Assembly (NCBI GenBank): GCA_022113835.1 | Contig: JAILWY010000021.1 | Coordinates: 9,362,001 to 9,426,000, forward strand | From: Atopsyche davidsoni | Lineage: Eukaryota > Arthropoda > Insecta > Trichoptera > Hydrobiosidae | DNA length: 64,000 nt | Direction: 5' to 3' | Shown here: positions 57,640 through 64,000 of the stretch, one piece after another | How positions within the stretch are numbered: the stretch's first letter is position 1 | How the letters are laid out: each line of letters begins with the position of its first letter | Notes under the pieces: generated by a model | What the model saw: the letters and a program-made list of their open reading frames with translations, nothing else | Database searches by the model: none | Told to the model about the DNA's origin: nothing | Position numbers and translations under genes: made by a program

Positions 57640-57910
57640 CATCACATGACGGGAGCTGCCGAATTACACGCAGTTGTCTCTCCCGCCCCGGGTCGGCCCG
57701 ACGCATTCAATTGGGCGCTGGAGATTGGCGCTCACCTTGGTCGTTAGACCTGCCAGTAATTGGTGCTTGAGTGTCAATTGAGTTTTCGCAGCATGAGGCG
57801 AGAGATTTGTCAGGAGCGAGACGTGAGGGGGGTACGGAGGGCGGACTGCGGACTGCAGCGGGCCGGCGTGGGCGGCCTGGCTCAACCGGTGGGACCCCGA
57901 AACACATATT
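57640..57910. other. GC-rich island at the end of the tandem array
   Basis: CpG- and purine-rich sequence with overlapping open frames on both strands and no recognisable domain. It may be a promoter or leader, or the non-repetitive source flank of the array. CAACCGGTGGGA occurs here (57883) and also just before the array (56419), suggesting that the whole array sits between copies of one flanking sequence. Confidence 0.3.
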
Positions 57911-57914
57911 TTTA

Positions 57915-59600
57915 TATTTATTTCACGCACAAGATACATCAAAACTATCTAAAGTCTATAATTACACCAATTTATAGCACCCCCCGAAAAAAAAATAGAC
58001 ACATAGTAAGAATATTTCGGATTTACGCATCTCTGAAATTCACCTGAAAAGCTTGCGGTTCTAGTTGGGGTTGAGGGACCCTTGAGCTTGCAGACAATTC
58101 ATCGCTTTAAAAAAGGCTTTCGCTGGTTAGCAAAGAAGTGTACTGGCTACTGGACCACGAGATGTTTTTAAACTCTTTGCATCCAAAGGAAGTCCCTTAT
58201 TTTCTTTAACTTACTACAATTGCTTGTGTATTATTGAAATATCTTTTACTTTATATATTTTCTTCATTCATATGCGTTTAGCGTAGTATTAATGGTTATT
58301 TTATTTCAGTCTTAAATTTCATTCATTCCTACTTTTGATTTGCTCACTTCATTTTGGATGGTGTCTAAAAATTACATTTAAAATCTTTCTGTATCACTAA
58401 AATATGAATGATAAGACAATGCAAATATTAACACCGGTAGAAATATCTCGCAAAATGACCTCGTTGTAGTATTATGAATGTACTACAATACAAGTACGCT
58501 TTGCGAGTGCAGCAAGTTGCAAGCGGAAGAAGCAGATAAACAAACGTTTTAAAATTATCAGAGACAATTGCGACTATATCCGGTTTGATACGTCTCCGAG
58601 AATAGCTTTGTTTTATAAAGAGAAATTTTTGCATAGTGAGAAACATGCAAGCTAACCGCGACACCACGAGTCGATTGCGAGTATTTAAGTACTCTTTCTT
58701 TTAAGTAGGAGTATGGCTTTTAAATTTTATATTTTCAATATATTCTTTAAACAGAAAAAGTAGAAATTTTATATAGGATTAAAATTCTGCGGTTAGACGG
58801 GACAGAATAAGTTCGGCTGCAAATTGAACGGCGCGCAAACACGGCGGGTTTTTTTTCGACAAATATTTACTCGTGAATTCTTATTTAGAGAAGAAGATAA
58901 AATTATTAATGCCGTGACTTGAACAAATAGCCGAAAAAACCGCACACTCCAGTAAATAGACCCACAAATATCCGAATCTTGCTAATTCATTGTACCAACT
59001 CACCTGAAAAACAGAGTTTTTTTGGTATTCTAATTCGAAGTATCCACAACGGTTATGTGTCCGAGACAAACTGAAGTGTTTTATATTTGCAGATAATGTA
59101 TACAATTAAACAGAGTTAATTTTATTAATGAATATTGCATAATAATAGTATTATTAATTTGACACAGATATATGATATATATCTATGATGTTAGAAAATT
59201 GATTTTATGTATTTTTTCAAATAAGCATTACAATAAAAAAGTATTTAATCATTCATACATTTAGTAATTTACTCGATTCATTTATTTTTGAATATATACT
59301 TTTACCAAACCAAATAAAATAGTTTTAAGAATGACGTGTTTTGTTTTCATGATCATTCAAATCTTAGTGTGGGTTTAATACAAATAAGTTATTAGGACTT
59401 GTACGGTCCTGGATTTAATTGATTTGAGTGTTGATTGAAAACATAAAAAAGGCTTATTGTTCGTACGTTAAAAAGTACACCTGTGAAATACAGGTATGTG
59501 ACAGGTATTTGATATGAATATAAACTTGAGAACTAGAGTCATGTATGAAAAATATCTGAAAGATTTTTAGCCACTTTGTGTCACTAATAAATGAGACTTA
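57915..59600. other. Non-coding stretch
   Basis: AT-rich with scattered GC-richer patches (58030-58160, 58790-58860). No gene recognised. Confidence 0.45.
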
Positions 59601-59605
59601 TTTTT

Positions 59606-59793
59606 ACATTTTTGAGTAAAATACTTGAGTGATTTTCCATATGTTCGTTTTTATTACTCTGTTTGATAATGGCAACGTGAAAGGTTGGCGAAACCGGTCA
59701 CAAATAAAAACGAACATGTGGATAATCACTCAAGTATTTTACTCAAAAATATTAAAATGGAAATCCACCAAGTACTCTCTGTCAAAAATATTG
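59606..59793 (+). repeat. Foldback repeat copy, well preserved
   Basis: Arms TTTTTGAGTAAAATACTTGA and TCAAGTATTTTACTCAAAAA are exact complements, extending through ATGTTCGTTTTTATT. The centre is TTTGATAATGGCAACGTGAA then AGGTTGGCGAAACCGGTC. Outside the right arm lies the AAGTACTCTCTGTCAAAAAT tail shared with the 6900 island. Confidence 0.8.
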
Positions 59794-60101
59794 AATTTCT
59801 TAATGAACCTCTTAAATAGCCTTCTGAAATAATATTATGAGGTAGGTTTTTAACTGTGGTTCAAGCACAAGTCGCTCAGAGAAGAGCGTTCATTAGACGA
59901 GTATAAAAAAAAGAAAATCGGAGTAATCTTTGTATTTATTTTTGTATAAAATTCGATCAAAAAGTATTTGGTTTCCCTTTTTTTCAATGTATAGGTTTAA
60001 TCTTGTTGAGGGTTTCGTGATTATTTAATGATTCGATTCATTATTATAATGACAAAAGTAACTTTGTATTTTGTCTTCACATTGAGTATATTTAAATCAT
60101 T

Positions 60102-60147
60102 TGCATTACTAGTTTCGACCCGATACACTGGGTCATCATCAGATGCT
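60102..60147 (-). ncRNA. Hammerhead-like ribozyme motif
   Basis: On the minus strand: AGCAT, CTGATGA (box 1, plus-strand 60136-60142), a U, then GACCC-AGTGTATC-GGGTC (perfect 5-bp stem II), GAAAC (60112-60116), TA, GU-A, then ATGCA. Stem I pairs GCAT with ATGC. This is the same architecture as 4889-4934, with a stronger stem II. The extra U before stem II is shared, so it is a family trait and departs from the canonical core. Confidence 0.5.
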
Positions 60148-60298
60148 TAACTAAACATATAGGTTTAATTTACCACATTTTTTTTTTTTAAATATATAGT
60201 TTTTAATAAAAATAATAAAGTTGTCTTTTGAGGTTTTTTTTTAGATTTCGTGCGTCATGGCTCGTATAAAAATTCAATACGCTTAATTTTTTTTTAAT

Positions 60299-60316
60299 TT
60301 TTTTTTTTTTTTTTTA
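60299..60316. repeat. Poly-T tract
   Basis: About 18 T residues after a first shorter T run, just upstream of the GC-rich island. Confidence 0.85.
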
Positions 60317-60359
60317 ATTAAGTGGAGTCTCCAACTCCTGGCTTTTTATTGGACTAATT

Positions 60360-60640
60360 TGTCGTCCTCAGAATTTACGGCTTCAGTGTCGCGGTCAGTG
60401 CGGTGGTGGCGGTCGCGCGGCGGGAAGGACGCCACGCACCTGCGGCCATGGCGTGGGCCAGCCCCAAGAAGCAAAGCCAAGCTTTTAAATACTATCGGTT
60501 CTTGGGTAATTAACAACAGCACCACCCTCTCACTGCACAGTACACCCCGATTCCACCAGAATCCTTACAAATCTCAACGAACCGCTGGGGACTGCTTGCC
60601 TGTTTGTATCGCTAAGTTTTTTTGTTCGTAATCTTAAAAA
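60360..60640 (+). promoter_or_regulatory. CpG-rich promoter / first-exon candidate
   Basis: An abrupt GC-rich island with two TCAGT initiators (near 60381 and 60394). An ATG at 60448 (GCGGCCATGG) opens a frame beginning MAWASPKKQSQAFKYYRFLG and stopping soon after a weak GG|GTAATT donor. A 90-codon frame in another phase is also open. Promoter identity is more believable than either protein. Confidence 0.3.
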
Positions 60641-60644
60641 TGTA

Positions 60645-62865
60645 TTTTTAGATTTTGGCGGACGTTGTTATTAAAATACTTAGTTTATTTTTAACGTTTT
60701 GACCCAAAGTGAAGGTAAACACGCTCTAAATTGACTAACCCCCGACAAAAGCTTAAAACAACTTGGTTGCAGACTCTACTCGATTCGCTCCCTGGTTTCC
60801 TGTAGTAGTGCGCCCAAACCTTCACAAGCAACTACAGCCAAAATTATTTTTAAATCCTTGAAGATGATACCGATGATTAAAAAAAAGTTTTTTTCTATAT
60901 TTAATTTCATATGTTAAATTTACAATAGGTCTATGCTTACAATACGGTGTCTTGCCTTTTCTTCGAAGCTGCGCGCAGGCTGTGAGGCTTACGACATGTG
61001 GCTTAGGTGATGGCGTACATGAATTATGGAGGAAAAATATGTGTAAAAATACCCATCATTGCATGAGTTAGAAAAAAATAAATTAATCTGATTATAACCC
61101 AAATGATTTACTGTTTGTTGAAATTCAATTTTGACTTTTTATGTTTGTAAAGTATTTACATATTTAATTCTTGGTGTATTACTATTAAATTTTTAAGCAC
61201 AACCTAACTTTTATCAGAGTCATCAAATATAATGATTTTTTTCGCTCGGCTTTTAATAATAAATAGGTAATATACTCAATCGCATCAGAATAGAGATCCC
61301 TCATTTAATCAGTCCTTTTCCCTTTTTTTTCAACATGAACGGGTCTGTACTCAAAGTATTTATATTATAACATTATTGAAATCAGCTTACTCATGATTTA
61401 AATCTATTCAATACTATCAACATTCTCATTCAAAATGACACCTAATAAATTATATATAAACTCCTAAAATAAAGGTAACTTGGTAACTGTGATTTCAATT
61501 CTGATCAAATCGATTGTATTTTTTTGTTATCTTGAATTCGATAAGGCTTAAAGTATTAAAGCACTCCAAGTATATTAATGGATTATTCTTGAGATGTTTA
61601 TCAGGTACATTCGTCTGTTTTGCATTGTGATTTTGTTATTAAATTCGAGACCTTAAAATTAAGGAAGTGACACTGGATCGTCTTTGTATATTTCTGGTAG
61701 AAAACTTCTTTCCGATAAACATAAATCGGTTCAGTTCAGTTTATTTGATTTCAAATCGGTTTTTCCTGGTGCGAACGGTAGTTTACTTGCATAATTAATT
61801 TTTGCAAGGTGATGTTTTTTTTAGAAGACTTCTCTAGGCTATGCTACGGTATTTCACATCTTTCGATGCGGTTTATAAAATAAAAAAAACTCCAAATATA
61901 ATAAATATAAAACGCTTAAACCGTATTTTATTACTGTTATACGTAGATATGATACTGCATAAATATTTAAGTAATGCACTGATTGTTTGTTTTATTCATT
62001 TCGTAACTAAGGTGATAATATAGAGTATTTCTAGATTGCATACATAATATTTGCTTTCTATTTTTTTTAAACTTTATCAGTATTGTACTCGTAGATCATA
62101 TAAGCACCTCAGTATTTGTAGCAATAAGGAATTTCACGATAAATCATATCAGCAGAAGTGTGGAATTTATAAAATAAATATATATTATTGTAGTCTCGTG
62201 TTCAATGAAAAATATAATAATTATTATTTGTTTTCTGGTGTACGATGATGTTCTTACTTATCATATAAAAAATCCTAAAGTAAAAACTATCAAATAATAT
62301 TCTTACTGAGGAATGCTTTTATAATAATAATATTACAATCCAAGTTCTTATACTGCTGGATAAACCCACATATTTTTTATGACGACTATCTTTATAAGCA
62401 TCTCAAACAAATAGTCGATTTTGAAAATATCGATTTGTTTTGTTATTATTGTTATCACTTTAATTGAGTTTAAATTGAAATTAAATAATAAATCACCTAA
62501 TTTAGCACATTTATCGAAATCAAAAACATGAATTCATTTGAATTCAATGACATTTAAATATATCTAAAACACATGTTATGATGTATAAGAAAGTGGTGTA
62601 GACATTTTTAAAGAGCTTGCGACTCAAACAAATATTCTTAATCGCTGATTAAATACAAACACGTTACATTTTAATCTTTACGAATCACCTTTATCTTTAA
62701 ATATTTTAGATAAAGTTCACCAGTACACTGAACGAATAGCGCTATTACAATAAAATGCCAACGAGTGGATGGCAGTCGTGAGTGATAGATTTCGTGCATA
62801 TCAATTCTGTTCCTCAATTCAATAGACAAATCGACACTTATCTCAAAAAACGGAGATAAACGTTT
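60645..62865. other. AT-rich non-coding stretch
   Basis: Nothing recognised; the short frames at 61841-62248 are AT-driven. Confidence 0.5.
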
Positions 62866-62869
62866 AAAA

Positions 62870-63108
62870 TCAGTCCGGCTTCGGTTTGAAATCGTCAGTC
62901 GCGCGTTATTCGCCAATGCATGAGCTCACACGCCATGGCTCTCCCCATACCCCTGAAAAGCAACCCCATGCCTTCAGCCGCAATCGCGCCTTCCGCCCCT
63001 TCCTTCAGCTGATGTTCCGCGAGTGCCGCGAGTGTTTCGGTGCCAGTTTTTCAGCAGTGCTTTCGGGTTCCAACAGGTGAACTCCTCCTCGATCCCAGCC
63101 GCAGCAGA
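62870..63108 (+). promoter_or_regulatory. Promoter and 5'UTR of the right-edge gene
   Basis: Two TCAGT initiators (62870-62874 and 62895-62899) stand at the left edge of a GC-rich block that leads to the ATG at 63109. Upstream is AT-rich, with no clear TATA. A 64-codon frame starting near 62886 covers the leader with G/C-rich third positions. It ends at 63080 and would be an upstream ORF, or alternative coding, if used. Confidence 0.4.
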
Positions 63109-63474
63109 ATGGTGTACAAGAAGTTCAGTGACCTCTCGAAGGTCGGGAAAACCAGCCGTGACAGGGCAGCCTCCAACGCCGTGCTGGGGAGCCGAGGTAA
63201 GGCGACCGGTGCCGCCGCACCTGGCTGGGTTTTCGGTTTTATCTGGGTAATGATTACAAGGTGCCAGCTGGAGAAGTACAAGTTCAGTGACTAGGAACGC
63301 TGACCTTGGGCAGGTACTCCCCCCGGGGCAGGTCAGCACTCGGCGTGACGCTGGATCGATACCGACAGCATTTTCAATAGACCAGAGATCACGCTTGAGA
63401 TCACGCGAGTGGTGTGTTTCCTTTCAGAATCTGTGACAACAAGTCTCTGTTTGCCCTTTACAATAGATACTGAG
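63109..63474 (+). CDS. Right-edge spliced gene, partial (two exons seen)
   Basis: The ATG at 63109 has a strong start context (A at -3, G at +4). Exon 1 begins MVYKKFSDLSKVGKTSRDRA and ends in phase 1 at CCGAG|GTAAGG (63196). An intron of 231 bp follows, with a strong acceptor TGTGTTTCCTTTCAG. Exon 2 (63428-63474, 47 bp) joins in frame as SR-ESVTTSLCLPFTIDTE and ends GAG|GTAATT in phase 0. Both splice sites and the phase agree, and the other joining frames contain stops or are not supported. The gene must continue beyond the window, or use an exon I could not see. The N-terminal part is basic and Ser-rich, without a signal peptide or domain I recognise. Confidence 0.45.
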
Positions 63475-64000
63475 GTAATTTTCCATTAAAGGAATTTACT
63501 GCGGTTAGTAGAAGAGGTATTGCGATATGTGTAAATATTATAGTATATACTAGAAACGTGAAGTAAAGTATAATATTGGCATTGGTTATTAAATGGGTCC
63601 GTTAAAATCTTAACATACCTTAAAAGCCATATTTTTATTATTCATTACTCTTTAAGGTAATTAAAGTGTCAACTATGACTGTCGGTGAAATGTGATAAAG
63701 TGGTCGATTTTAATTACACTGGCTTTGAGAACTGACTTGAACTTTCTTTAGAAACTCACATTTTAGTGGAGTTTGTCTGAAATATTTATTATTGTTTAAT
63801 CACTTATCATTCGATGTTGTTTTTATCGCATATATTATTATTTCGCACTGGCTACTGATGAAAAAGTAGCCGCTGTCGCATTACAATAACTTAAGGTTTG
63901 TTTTGTTAAAATTATAACAATTAAAGTGTTTAAACTGTGGAAAATGCATTATAAATACCTTTTAAATTTATACATATCGAATTGAATTTTCTTGTCAATA
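63475..64000. other. Intron-like AT-rich sequence at the right edge
   Basis: If the gene at 63109 is real this is its second intron. No convincing acceptor with an open frame was seen before the window ends. Confidence 0.35.

Larger units (their letters stand above)
56523..57660 (+). repeat. Tandem array, 129-138-bp unit
   Basis: Units anchored at ATTCAATGTCAC start at 56532, 56617, 57172, 57301, 57439 and 57568. Full units are 129, 138 and 129 bp; the first is a short variant and the last decays into the GC-rich sequence that follows. Each full unit carries ACTTAACTGGATAGTTAATG, a GAAGACACGCTTATCCTGG segment and GAGCTGCCTCTCCCACC. A piggyBac-like fragment interrupts unit 2. Confidence 0.9.

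Noticed and set aside
62974..63339. 121-codon minus-strand ORF
   Set aside because: Antisense to the plus-strand gene, which has consistent splice sites and start context; composition effect.
1..64000. CRISPR array, prophage, rRNA or operon structure
   Set aside because: No regularly spaced identical short repeats, no rRNA-like conserved blocks and no dense coding; the sequence is clearly eukaryotic.

Overview
This window looks like an AT-rich, gene-poor stretch of arthropod nuclear DNA, most likely insect. It is littered with decayed DNA transposons (hAT, Tigger/pogo-like, Tc1/mariner-like, piggyBac-like, Helitron-like), AT microsatellites, tRNA-like SINE fragments and a palindromic foldback family. 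Initiator-like TCAGT motifs sit in the GC-richer islands. I see no rRNA, no complete tRNA gene, no CRISPR array, no operon-like packing and no intact long ORF. The longest ORF is about 120 codons, so any genes here must be spliced or very small.

Layout. 1-5400: non-coding, with a perfect hairpin, a repeated 55-bp segment and hammerhead-like ribozyme motifs (best at 4889-4934). 5700-7720: a cluster of elements, namely a shrunken hAT holding only the C-terminal dimerisation region, a Tigger-like MITE and a compound foldback island with tRNA-like T-arms. 7740-8452: GC-rich promoter or 5'UTR-like block ending in a splice donor. 12296-13707: a hAT MITE with perfect 8-bp target duplication and an internal 31-bp minisatellite, followed by a GC-rich block with a signal-peptide ORF broken by one in-frame stop. 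19740-20740: a CpG-rich promoter-like island. 23322-24203: a compact cluster of factor-binding motifs, then a candidate 5'UTR exon ending in ATG|GTGAGT. 31255-32068: an internally deleted Tc1/mariner-like element, with a zero-length-exon (recursive) splice signal just downstream at 32290. 39298-39533: Helitron-like element. 42950-44399: a CCAAT-CRE-CCAAT-TATA promoter leading to a candidate two-exon small protein. 56523-57660: a 129-138-bp tandem array with a piggyBac-like fragment inserted at a TTAA. 59606-60640: foldback copy, hammerhead-like motif and a GC-rich island. 62870-63474: TCAGT initiators, a 5'UTR, a start codon in good context and two exons that join in frame; this gene runs off the right edge.

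The rest is AT-rich sequence that could be intergenic or the inside of very large introns. Several GC-rich islands with donors or initiators on the plus strand suggest one or more genes with distant first exons. No biochemical pathway can be reconstructed. All family calls rest on motifs read by eye; no database search was possible.
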